Of a stretch of 64,000 bases of DNA, positions 39,641 through 50,130 are shown one piece after another. A model generated the notes under the pieces. That model searched no databases, had not been told where the DNA came from, and saw only the letters and a program-made list of their open reading frames with translations. This DNA comes from Trichomonas vaginalis G3 (taxonomy: Eukaryota; Parabasalia; Trichomonadida; Trichomonadidae). Numbering within the stretch: position 1 is the first letter of the stretch; each line of letters opens with the position of its first letter. The position numbers and the translations under genes are program-made. Where the stretch lies: assembly GCF_026262505.1 (NCBI RefSeq), contig NC_067206.1, positions 28,535,896 to 28,599,895 of the forward strand, in the 5' to 3' direction.

Positions 39641-40523
39641 AACAATGTTGGTCGTTCCCATGGAATATTTTTGACTTTAATGGTATTAGTCATGATATGA
39701 ATCTCAAGGTATGAACGAGGAGAGATGAGAGACTTATATGCTTCCCAAATTTCTTCAAAAGGTAATGTTATACCTGACTGTTTCCAAATGAGTTCAATAT
39801 CATAACGTGAGAAACCTTGAAAGATAACGAAGTCAGTTATGAGACGTTTTATGTTTAAAGCTAAAAACCTCCATGTTTGCATAAGTATTGCTACAGTTAA
39901 GTGGTAATGTCTGACTTTAGTAATGATGTTAGCTAATGGTGAGTCAGGCTTTGACACTAAACCTTTTCCGGCGAAGTCGTGCAAACGAGCAGAGTGTTTG
40001 AAGGATACTTTTTGAAGGGGTATTTTGAAAGTTTTGATAGAATGTAGTTTGTAAGTCGTTTCATATCGTAAACTCCTGAGTACTGACGTAAGTGGTGTTT
40101 GTCAATAATTCTTTCCATCTCCTCAGAAGTCTTTTGCATTCCTGACTGTATAAATTCAACGATGGCATAATATTTCCTCTTACGTCGAATGTAACGTTGA
40201 AGAAATTCAATGAGTTCACTGTCTGGAACTTTAACGACAGAGGCTTGAACTTTTGACATAAATGTTTTCGCTGTTGAGTCCATAGAGTCTGAAGTTGCTG
40301 ATATAATGATTTGGTCATAATATGAGTCATTTCCTAAACGCTCTGTTATGAGTATATGACGAATTAAATTAAATGTCTTACCTGAACCCATCTTTCCACA
40401 ATAGAAATAAACGCCATTTGAACAGAACTCATAGTCCTTACTGAAAGGAAGAATGAGAGAAGAGTTAAGTTTGTCTGTAGTTTCATTCATGTCTTCATCT
40501 ACGTCATGTATTAAATGCTTCAT
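39637..40523 (-). CDS. A32-type genome-packaging ATPase (region)
   Basis: The start is the ATG 40521-40523. Walker A is FYCGKMGSGKTF at about residues 41-52. A Walker B-like region and a later sensor segment follow (ITKVRHYHLTVAILMQTWR), and the tail contains FVIFQGFSRYDIELIWKQSG. This is the FtsK/HerA-like A32 group that pumps DNA into the capsid in Polintons and large DNA viruses. The older relic has a close homologue with the same CGKMGSGKT at about 48,870-49,046. Only 16 bp separate its start from the divergent minor-capsid gene 3. Confidence 0.85.
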
Positions 40524-40539
40524 TTTATCTCCATTAAAA

Positions 40540-41421
40540 ATGCAAGTCAGAAATATTCAGAACATAGCACCGAGTCTAACTGACAAGAGTATAAAGATAT
40601 ACTATGAACATGTTATGATGAAACCAACCAAAATTCAAGAAAGTCAGTATACTTATGAATATCCAAGACACTGGGTAGAGTATGTAGGAGGTGAGAAAGC
40701 TATTGAAATAAGACAGGTTCGAAGTATTCCAGCAGGAAGAACAATATTATTGAAGAACTTTAATGTTTTGAGGTATAATGATGAGACAAAGAAGCAAGAT
40801 AGTTTCCTATTGCTGTGTATGTGAACCTAGACACAGGAGATGACATGAAAGTTTTTAATACAAAGCTTCAAACGGTAGTGAGAGAACAACTGACTGCGGA
40901 AGGACACCCATTACCTTCAGAAGTTAGCATAGCATATAATTTTGAAACAAACTCAATAGATTTTAAAGTCGTCTCTGCAAAGAAGTCAGGTTTTACATTT
41001 AATGAAGCAGATGTATATTCGAATGAAAACTTCAAAGCTATTGCATGGTTAGATAATGACGATTGCTTTAAGAAAATATTTAAATTCAGTGACTCAAAGA
41101 TGTCAATAGATGACCTTCGTGGAATGTTACCATCGACGTTTACAGTTGAAGGTTCAGCAGGATTGCTTACAAGATTGTCAATTGGTGGTATTTGGTCTCG
41201 TGAGAACATTGTTATAAAATCCAGTATAAGTGAATTTGCTGAAGAATCTATATTATGTCTTTCAAACTACTATGTATTCGCCGCCGAAGCATTATAGTAT
41301 AACAAACTTTGTCAGTAAGTTTAATATAAGACTTGTCGAACCTTCTTCAATGAAAGATGTTGTGCTACCTAAAGATGGAAAGGATGGACTCATTATTGAA
41401 ATGATTTTAATAGCATATTAA
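40540..41421 (+). CDS. putative minor capsid (penton-like) protein 3 (region)
   Basis: Starts MQVRNIQNIAPSLTDKSIKI. YEYPRHWVEYVGGEKAIEIR matches the 'FP.DW...EE' segment of gene 1 at 22,130, and the older relic has the related PRDFIEYPASKALEIRK near 49,150. The end, FNIRLVEPSSMKDVVLPKDG followed by a hydrophobic strand, fits a penton-like jelly-roll. CATTTTATCTCCATTAAAA precedes the ATG. This is the clearest of the three related genes. Confidence 0.5.
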
Positions 41422-41530
41422 ATGAGCTTGTTTTTAAAGGTCATTCATGATGAAATAACTGTTGTAGAAGATGTTAGCAATTGTTCAGACATTTTGAGCG
41501 TATAGATGATATAAGAAATAAGTTAGATAG

Positions 41531-41556
41531 ACCGCAAAGCGGTGAGGGCGAAGCCC
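41531..41556 (+). repeat. paired mini-hairpin (best copy)
   Basis: ACCGC-AAA-GCGGT, GA, GGGC-GAA-GCCC. Two perfect stems with three-base purine loops separated by GA. Other copies are at 26,722-26,747, 29,722-29,749, 38,467-38,494 and 32,332-32,355 (one-base spacer), with a single-hairpin form at 21,622-21,632. Confidence 0.75.
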
Positions 41557-41644
41557 GTGAGAATGTTTATGTTTCATTGACTTTCTCCAGTAAGAGAACT
41601 TTTATGAGATAATATTGAAGAGAGATGATTTTAATATGGTGTAA

Positions 41645-42123
41645 ATGGTAGCTTGGGCAGCTTTAGGCGCAATGGGAACAAAAGCATTAGCATTTGGAGC
41701 AAAAGCACTTGGGCTTATGACGCAGTAAATAAAATGAGTGGAGGAAGAGTTTCGAAGACATTAGATGCAAATAAAGGAAAGATTGGAGGCTGGGTTGCAA
41801 AGAAGTTAAGATTAAATAAAATAGGGCTCATAAATAAAGCATCCAATTTGGTTGCGACTGAGTCAGAAAATGCTTTAGGAAAGGACGATGAGTTTGCAAA
41901 ACACGCAAAAGACTTTAATGACCAGATGAAAGGTGAAACAATGCATTTAAATAGAGTCGATGGAACTAAAGAAAATGTTTCTTCTCCACCAGTAGTTCTT
42001 CCGTATGGTCCCTATGGAATGTATGGAAACCCTTACGAAAGACCATTTGACCCATTGACTGGTGGAAGTAACTGGTATCATTACGGACGAAGAAGAAAGA
42101 CAGTAAGTTGGAGACAGACGTGA
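41645..42123 (+). CDS. Gly/Ala-rich and basic virion-type protein (region)
   Basis: Starts with a Gly/Ala-rich hydrophobic stretch (VAWAALGAMGTKALAFGAK), then a basic helical part (KMSGGRVSKTLDANKGKIGG), then a Pro/Gly/Tyr-rich tail (YGPYGMYGNPYERPFDP) and a basic end (YGRRRKTVSWRQ). Minor virion proteins with an amphipathic Gly/Ala-rich start and basic body are common in this virus group. Position next to the TIR and the packaging genes fits. No family is recognised. Confidence 0.45.
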
Positions 42124-42175
42124 AGAAAGCAACTAAAAAGAAACCAAGGAAGAGAGTTATAAAGCAATGAATTCA

Positions 42176-42230
42176 AGTGGGTGAAAAAACAGGTGAAAAA
42201 CAGGTGAATCTCACCACTTCACCTAAATTT
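42176..42230. promoter_or_regulatory. AGGTGA/TCACCT cluster 7 (right TIR)
   Basis: Inverted copy of cluster 1: GTGGGTGAAAAAACAGGTGA, then ACAGGTGAATCTCACC and ACTTCACCTAAATTT. Confidence 0.6.
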
Positions 42231-42320
42231 ATTTTTGTGCTATGTTTTCATACGTGTGAGGGTGGTGATATCATTAATTTTAAGTTTATTTTTTTATTTT
42301 ACTAATTTTTATTTATGTAA

Positions 42321-42668
42321 ATGACGAAAACTATTGAGATAACAAACTACAACGGTCATGAGTTCAAGAATTTGTTCTTCGTTCCTCGTGAAAATACATT
42401 CTATCAGATACGAGGGAGAAAGGGTAAAGTTAGTTTGAGCGTTTATGAAGGAATGAAGAATGGAAAGTTTATACAAGCATACGATACAAACGGTAAGCGT
42501 GTTTCATTAGCTTTGTCAAAACTTACTAACATTTATTTTGACAGTGACTTTGACTCTGACGATTGGAGCGACAGCAGCGATACTGAAGAATATGAACTAT
42601 GTGTGAAGCACAGCAATGGGAAGAGTTGCAATACTTTTGTAAGTGAGAACGTTTTATTTTTACAGTAG
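42321..42668 (+). CDS. TIR-encoded small acidic protein, right copy
   Basis: Second copy of the terminal-repeat gene at 18,519-18,845, inside the right TIR and pointing to the right tip. The first 90 or so residues are the same in both. Duplication inside a TIR keeps the two copies alike through gene conversion or terminal copying in replication. Confidence 0.6.
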   Translation: MTKTIEITNYNGHEFKNLFFVPRENTFYQIRGRKGKVSLSVYEGMKNGKFIQAYDTNGKRVSLALSKLTNIYFDSDFDSDDWSDSSDTEEYELCVKHSNGKSCNTFVSENVLFLQ

Positions 42669-42839
42669 TGAGGTGAAGTTGGTTGGCGGCTTTATAAATA
42701 TTTAAGGTTAAGTTGTGTTTGTGTTTGTGTTGTAAAATATACGTTAACGGTTTTGTAAAGTGTCAAATTCACAAGTATTGCGTATGGAGGAACGCAGTCC
42801 GGTACCCAAGACTTGTATACTAACTATGGTTATAGCGAT

Positions 42840-43900
42840 TACTCAATGCCTGTAGACTTTAACGTTAATAAAAAAATGACTGTTGGTAAACAAAGAAAAC
42901 TTTAATAACAAGAGTTTGATGCTACAAATATATTCAAACTGATATGGGACTTATCAATTCGATACATTTGAGAATCCTGGTGGAACACCACCATATTTTC
43001 TTTGTTCATCAATGTTAAACAGTAGAAAAGTTATGCGTTCCCAATGAGTGAAAAGAACTCAAACAATGTTCTAAGTGCAATGCAGAAGTTCATTTCACAA
43101 GCTACAGGTGAAATGAAGCCTACAATACTTACTAGTGATGAAGCCCAGCTTATACGACACAAAATGTTCGAGATCTGTTGGTCAGTCATAACATTGAGCA
43201 CATGACGACACAGAAATCAATCATAACATACTAGGTATTATTAATAGGTTCTCTGTAGAACTATTAAACTATGTTACATATGAAGTTAAACCTCAAAGAA
43301 GGTGATAAAACACCACCTTTCACTGCAGATACAATGAGACAAAATTATTAATGACTACAACACTGAATATCATTCAAGCACACAACAAAAGCCTGATGAT
43401 TTCACAGAAAAGGATAATGAGGAATATATAAAGAACAAAGATTGAAAGAAGAGTATGTCAGAAAAAATAACCTTTATAACTTAAGACCTGGTCAAAAAGT
43501 TCAAGTCATAGTTGAACCAAGAACATGGGTAAAGGTAACCAACAAAGAAGACATCTTGATCCTTCTTATTATACAGTTGATTCAGTTGATACAAGTGCAT
43601 ACTTGTTAAGAGCAAAAGATGGAAGTGTTGCAAGATATCCACGTTATCAGATATGGACAAAAATAGAGCATGGATTAAAGCAAGGAGAAACTTTAGATCA
43701 AGGAAGACACGGTGCTGTTAAAAGTATTGATGGTCATGAACTTGTCGGTAATGATGTAAAGTATGATGTTACGTTTGAGAACGAAAATACAGGAAAAGTG
43801 ACAGGTAGAGGTTGCGTGAAGGTAATCCAAACAGGTTGTCACAAATGGAAGTACAGTATTGGAGGAAAAATATTAATGAAGGTCATGTTAAAGATATGCC
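42840..43900 (+). pseudogene. integrase remains in the older Polinton
   Basis: Segments reading AYAFPMSEKNSNNVLSAMQK match the AYAYPMKNKGTHEVLRVLQK strand of the intact-type core at 33,778-34,485. The tail YYTVDSVDTSAYLLRAKDGS with ARYPRYQIW matches the other element's integrase tail. It is a relic. Confidence 0.65.
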
Positions 43901-44110
43901 TAGTTTTCTTGAGAAGTATCGTGGTTTCGAGTTTAGCTTGTAAGTCCTTTATTTTTGTTTCATACAATGAGATCTTCCTTCTGATCTGTTCATCATTGAG
44001 AGGTTGCTTGACTTTACGGAACTGTACACGTCCGTCTTTCATTGTATGTACATATATCCTCAGGAACCTTACCATCTTTTATATATTCAGTTAACCACTT
44101 TTGTTTAGTT
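43839..44110 (-). pseudogene. DGRVQFRK small-gene remains
   Basis: YVHTMKDGRVQFRKVKQPL and a following coiled coil match the 81-residue protein at 19,011-19,256 closely, showing that the gene is shared by both Polinton lineages. Confidence 0.6.
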
Positions 44111-44179
44111 GATGCTTTAATGACTTGACTCATTTCTTACTGGATAAATTTTTATGTTTTTTATCTTTTGACGATTTTT

Positions 44180-47000
44180 TCTTATCCTTATCTTTCTTCT
44201 TGTCCTTGTCCTTCTTGATTTATCCTTCTTCTTGTCCTTGTCCTTCTTGGACTTCTGCTGCAGGTGTGGGGATTCTGTTTGACTTTAGCACTTGGGTCAG
44301 GACCTTGTCTTTGAGACTTAGATATAGATTGTTTAGGAGCTGCTGCTTGTTTAGTTGCTTCAGCTTGTTGTTTAGCTAATTCAGCAGCTTGTTTATCATT
44401 CTCTTCTATTTCCTTTGCACCAGTTGCGACTTCATTCTTGAACTTTTGGAGATTCTCAGCAGCATCCATTACCTTATTCGCTCCTTTAAACAATCCATAA
44501 AATTTCTGCCATGGTGATACTGAAGGTATATTTCCACCAATTGCTGGAGGAACTGATGCTTCAGGAGTTGGAGATGGTGTTTTGTCTGAATTGAGATGCT
44601 TTTCTGCTTCAAGAACTTGTGTAGTATTTTTCTCCAGGTATGCTTTTGCAACCTCCTTAACTTCTGGACGTTCATTATTTACATCCTGTCTTGGTGTTGA
44701 TGTTTCAGTAGGCGTTTTCCTGAGTTACATTAACAACAGGTTGCTCAACTGCTGAAACATTAGCTGCTTCAGTAATGTTATGAGTAGTTGAAACATTTCC
44801 TGATATACCTTCTCCTTTGGAACTCTTGGAGCAATTGTTGTGTGATGTTCGCCATTGCAGGAGTTGGAGTAGGAGTGTCATCAATCTTTCTGTCAGCTTT
44901 CGTCGTTTGCGTTGTAGTATTTGTTGTTTCATTACATATTTTGATCTTAGTCTGGTAAGCTCTAACTTCATATGTTCTTCAGGATATGCATACTTATTAT
45001 AATTCACCCTTAATATTCTTTTTCCATTCATCGTATTTATCTTCTGCTGATTTCTTATATTGATGCTAGTCCGTTTACAGCCAATTCATCAGTACCGTTA
45101 TCAGTAGTCTGGTTATATAAAAAGATTAGCAGCTGATCTAATTGTGTAATCCGTAAGATTACCAAAACGCTCTATTGTACTATGTTGTGTTCTTCAGTTC
45201 CTTTCCAATTCCTTGTGCAGCATCTTTGACTAAATCAGCACCCCATGCACCAAATTGTCTCACAGGAGCCGCTATTGATGGTGAAGGAGTTGGTGATGGT
45301 GAAGGAGATGGAGATGGTGAAGGAGATGGAGATGGTGAAGGAGATGGAGTTGGCGATGGTGTTGCTGCTTTCGCCTTTCTATCAGCTTCTTCCTTAGCCT
45401 TTCTATCTGCTTTCTTCTTTCGCCTTTCTATCTGCTTCTTCCTTAGCCTTACGAGCTTTTTCTTTCTTCTTAAGTTCCTCTAGTTCTTTACGTTCAGCTT
45501 CTTCTTTCGCCTTTCGTTCAGCTTCTTCTCTTAGCCTTACGAGCTTTTTTCTTTCTTCTTAAGCTCCTCTAGTTCTTACGTTCAGCCTTCTTTCTCGCTT
45601 TCGTTCAGCTTTTCCTTAGCCTTACGAGCTTTTCTTTCTTCTTAAGCTCCTCTAGTTCTTTACGTTGCTCTTCTTTTTCGCCTTTCGTTCAGCTTCTTCC
45701 TTAGCCTTACGAGCTTTTTCTTTCTTCTTAAGCTCCTCTAGTTCTTTACGTTCAGCTTCTTCTTTCGCCTTTCGTTCAGCTTCTTCCTTAGCCTTACGAG
45801 CTTTTTCTTCATAATATTTTGTATACTTATCATCAGCCCAATTACCAAGTGATTTGGCACCTGTTAGTATTCCATTTGCGGTTGATGTTGCTGTTCTTCC
45901 GAGCATCCCCCTACCGCTGAAGCACCATTGCCAATAGCATACCAGACTTTAAAATTCCACGACCAATCCATATCCCTGGTTTTGCCTTTGTATTAAGAGT
46001 AAGAAATTTCTTCCTTCCTATCTTCAGGTGTAGGATTTGTAACAGTTCTTACAGTATCAACAACAGTGTCAACACTGGTTCCAATAGCACTACCAACAGC
46101 TGTTGCACCAGTTAGAATACCATGGGTAACTAAATCAGTAGCTCTTGAGACAACATTATCACTCGAGGCTTTCTCTGCTGGATAGTTTGATCCTTTGTAA
46201 GTTCCTGGACCACCCTCTATTTGAAGCTTCTCTCTTCAACTATTTTCTTCTCTTCTTGTGCTTGTTCTCTGGCACACACTATGCACGTTCTTGTCTTTGA
46301 ATGTTGTCTTTCTTTAACATGTAACCACCAAGTGTCTGTGGTGGTGTGTTTTTATCTAGTGCAGCATCAATTGCAGCCTTTTCTTTTCGCTTTTCTTCGT
46401 CTAACCAATTTTGAATAGATCTGCATCAGTTGGTTCAGCTGGAGTTGGAGACGGTGTTGGGCTTAAGTTGGTGTTGGAGACGGTGTCGGAGCTTTAGTCG
46501 GAGTTGGAGATGGAGTAGGTGCTTTTGTAGGTGTCGGTGATGGAGTTGGAGATGGAGTTGGAGGTACTGTTGGTTCTGGAGTTGGTTCAACAGTCGGTGA
46601 AGGTGTTGGCCTTTGTGATTCTTGGAGTTGGCTCTGGTGTTCTAATAGGGGAAGCAGTTGGTGTATTAGCTCTTTTAAGAACCTGTGATCTTTCCGCTTG
46701 ATTTGAATCAGATACTGGGTTAGTTGTACTAGGATGTGATACAGGAGTATTTTTGGTGTAGGTGTTGGTTTATTTAATGTTATACCATGACTACTCGACA
46801 TTGGTGGAGGACCTGCGTGAGCAGTTGTGTCAGAGTTGGCGTTGGACGTACTGTAGGAGTTGGCGTTGGAGCTACTGTTGGTTCAGGAGTGGGAGTTGTG
46901 TTGGAGCTACTGTAGGAGTAGGTGTAGGAGTTGGTGTTGGAGTCGACATTTGTTTTAACCTCTCATTATACCAATCTCCAAATAATAAGCCCACCCATTA
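44180..47000 (-). pseudogene. low-complexity coding remains (coiled-coil, Pro/Thr repeats)
   Basis: On the minus strand, long stretches encode KAKEEAERKAKEEAERK-type repeats (DNA repeats of about 80-95 bp at about 45,400-45,810), an Ala/Gln/Lys segment (AELAKQQAEATKQAAAPKQ), and [19 protein letters not shown] runs (46,440-46,940). Pro/Thr spacers link the parts, like stalk or spacer regions of a structural protein. Exact gene borders cannot be set. Confidence 0.5.
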
Positions 47001-47499
47001 AGTTACTCTGTCTTTGTTTTATAGAAAATTCACCTAACAGTAATTCATCATGAATCATTTTCTGCAGCTTTGTCGTGTTTTCTACTTCCTTTATTAGAAC
47101 GCTCGATGTATTCGCCAATCTCTATATTCCTTAATCATCTTATCTATTTGTTCATATTGGTACTCTCCTTTTTCTTCTCAGCGTTAATCTCATTAGATCG
47201 TTTCTCCAATTCTTCAACTATTGTAAAGCTTATTTATCTTGACATGTGATTCCTTACTTCTCCAGTCCTTGGATCCTTAGGTTCCTTGTATTTAGCTAAT
47301 TTCGTCTCTATATATCTTCTCGTTTAGCGTCATATCCAGGATCACTGGTTCGTAAAGGATGCGAAGGGACGAAACGTAATAAGGTATGTAGAAACTGGAT
47401 CTATTAATAGAAGAACGTGCTTTAAAGTTACGAACGCGTCTGTAAAAGGGTCTCTACCACGTGCTGTATATGTTGATGTAATCAAAAAGCCTTCTCTTC

Positions 47500-47712
47500 T
47501 CATTGGGAAATTAATACGACCTTTTTGAACATATTCTTTCTCAAAGTATTGCCTAGCATTGTAATCAAAAGCAAGATCATTATATTATCGCGCAAAAAAT
47601 CAAATGTATGCTGCTTGAACTTTTGATCGCTAATTATGGTACGAATTATCGGACGTTCATTCTCCCATTTCTTAACTCGTTCATCAATGAGTTTCCTCCT
47701 CTGTTCACTCAT
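47500..47712 (-). pseudogene. unassigned relic frame of the older Polinton
   Basis: A short charged frame (KLIDERVKKWENERPIIRTII) followed by a hydrophobic stretch. It lies between the low-complexity region and the Gly/Ala-rich gene. No family is recognised. Confidence 0.3.
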
Positions 47713-47779
47713 TTAAACCTCAATAAAATATATTATCTGCGTAAAGTGCCACTAATAGCATTAATCCATGGCATGTCTG

Positions 47780-48139
47780 ATAGTACACGTACTGACTGAA
47801 CTAATGGCTTATGATTGTTCCAAATAGCTCCTCCAATGTATGCGTTATACTTATTGTTTGCAATAGTTTGTTGAGGTTGAATTATAGGTGTTTCAACAGG
47901 CTTGTCTCTACTGAAGTCACCACCAAGAGCTTTATGAATGCTTTAAGATTCTTCGTTAATGCATTATCTTCACCTAATGTAGTTTTTGCAATTCTTTCAC
48001 CAAGACTACCGATAACACCACCGACTTGACCAACTTGAGGGAAAAGTTTGTTAGCAATGTTAAATCCAGCACCTATTACAAGACCAGGATTTTTTTTCAC
48101 CATACCCCATCCAGCTTTAACATAATCGCCAAAACCCAT
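47780..48139 (-). pseudogene. Gly/Ala-rich virion-type gene remains
   Basis: MGFGDYVKAGWGMVKKNPGL, VIGAGFNIANKLFPQVGQVG and GVIGSLGERIAKTTLGED: a small amphipathic Gly/Ala-rich protein like minor virion proteins. It lies immediately downstream of the ATPase remains, on the same strand. Confidence 0.45.
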
Positions 48140-49046
48140 TTATTTTTCTTCTTAAAATAATGTCATCTTGTTGCTTAACTTCTTTAAAGTCCGTCTTTCC
48201 TGCAACTATATGAACTTCCATATATGAACGAGGTGTTGGTAGCTCTTTGTATTTGTTTCCATAACTCTTCCCAATCTTCTGTTGCTCCTGACTGTTCAAT
48301 CATTGACTGAAAGTCTCTCATAGAATAACCTTGAAAGATAACGAAGTCAGTGCATAGTCCTTAATGTTTAAACATATATGTCTCCATGTTTACACATGAT
48401 GACAACAGTATAGTTATAATGTCTGACCTTAGTGATGAGTTCGCTAATGGTGAACGTGGGTCATTCAATAAGTCATGACCACCATAATCGTCTAACACTA
48501 ATAGAGAATTACTGGATACTTTGTGAAAGGATATTGTTCAACTTCTTTACAACATATATTGCAATCTTCTTATACTCAAACTTTCCATCAGGTTTCCTTA
48601 GTTGATGCTTTGTTAAGATGTGTTCCATCTCCTCTGAAATTTTTTCGAACTTACTTTGAACGAACTCAACATAGCGTAATACTTTGCTTTCATCTTAACG
48701 TTCTTCATTAAATAAGGCATAAGTTCTTTATCATCCTTTTTCAGTACTGGTGCTTTAACTTGACTCATAAATGTCTTCGCTGTTTTATCCATTGTTCCTG
48801 ATGTTGCTGAGATAACTATTGAGTCATAATATGGAGTATTAGTGAAGCGGTCTGTTTACATTATATGACGAATAACACCATATGTCTTACCTGAACCCAT
48901 CTTACCGCAGTAGAAATAAACACCATTAGTACAAAATGGATAATCATCAGAAAATGGCATAATGAGTGCATTGTTTAGTTCTTTACTATTCTTACGTGCT
49001 CCATCATGAAGAATCTTATCTACTTGATTAATAACTTTCTCCATCT
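48140..49046 (-). pseudogene. packaging ATPase remains
   Basis: FCTNGVYFYCGKMGSGKTYG near 48,900 is nearly the same as the Walker A region of the ATPase at 39,637-40,523. Downstream segments match its middle and its tail (SPRSYMEVHIV-like PRSYMEVHIVAGKTDFKEVK). Confidence 0.7.
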
Positions 49047-49059
49047 TTTAGTTACATAT

Positions 49060-50130
49060 AAAATGTCTAAATATGATGGATTATACTATAACATGTTATG
49101 AATGATGGCACGATAAGTGGTAATACAGTCTCATATAAATACCGAGAGACTTCATTGAATATCCTGCGTCAAAAGCTCTTGAGATAAGAAAGATAAGTCT
49201 TGAGCATCCAGACTTTGAGTTTCTTGCTATTCCATTAGAAATGAAGATTCATCAAAATCAGTGAAAAAAAGGTTTGACATGAGATATTACATAAAACCCA
49301 ACATGACTACACAGGAGTTGAATGAAGGTCTTATGGAAAAAATGACTGAGGCAAGTAGAGAATTTGTTGATTGTTACTATGATTCAAATGAAAATAAATT
49401 GAATGTATTAAGAAAAGGTACATCACCAATCATAACATTACCTTCATACAGTAGTATAGAAAAAAAATGCCTTGAATTATAAATATGACATGTCCCTAGG
49501 AGATGTGTTGGATTTCATCACTGCGTTATTAGAAACCACTGAAACAGACACAAACATCAAGAAAACCAGAGCTTGTTTGGGAAGATGACCATGGTAGAAC
49601 ATTCACGCAAAAAGTAATTCCATCGAAAGCAAAATTTTTAGACTTATGGGGAAAAAATATATCTCGCGAATGCATGTATATTATAGTTTTACCATAGCAG
49701 ATTTCACTGACGAAAATGATAAAGATAAAAAAACATATAAGTACTTTGATGAGCTTTTCATAACTATAGCGAATATCAGGTTTATCCTTGAGCGAAAGGG
49801 CAAACCAACATATAAATTGTTCGGTTATCAAGTAAGAATAAATCCTCTCCTTGAGCCTTTAGTAACGTTGAGTAATATTGCTCATGATAACAAACAATTT
49901 ATATGTAATGTGAATGAACAGCTTGTGCCACCAAAATTTTACGTATCACTGGTTATAAAGATGCACTCGTGTTTGAGTTTTATAAGCGCTTTTCATTCAA
50001 AAGAGTTGAAGAATCAACTGATGGTCAAAAAAAGGAATATTATGTAAAAGAACCATATGAAATTCCTAAAGACTCTAATATAATGGTTGAACTTATATTA
50101 GAGTCTGGTACTCAATCTCAACATAAATAG
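49060..50130 (+). pseudogene. minor-capsid (penton-like) remains
   Basis: PRDFIEYPASKALEIRK near 49,150 and later strands (RKGKPTYKLFGYQVRINPLL) correspond to the minor-capsid gene 3 of the younger element, in the same position next to the ATPase and divergent from it. Confidence 0.5.

Larger units (their letters stand above)
18337..42825. mobile_element. Polinton (Maverick), 24.5 kb
   Basis: A DNA-virus-like transposon of the Polinton family. It has AG...CT ends, terminal inverted repeats of about 680-690 bp and a 6-bp target duplication. Its core set is a double jelly-roll capsid gene, minor-capsid candidates, an A32-type packaging ATPase, protein-primed DNA polymerase B and a retrovirus-type integrase. 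I do not recognise a maturation protease of the usual type. Accessory genes are a large fibre, two KilA-N proteins and several small unassigned proteins. The two ends remain nearly identical, so insertion looks fairly recent. The copy is broken, with roughly a dozen breaks, and carries a 1.37-kb repeat insert at about 30,053-31,421. Confidence 0.93.
42146..42825 (-). repeat. right terminal inverted repeat of the Polinton
   Basis: Inverted copy of 18,337-19,027, ending GACTTGTATACTAACT. Confidence 0.9.
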
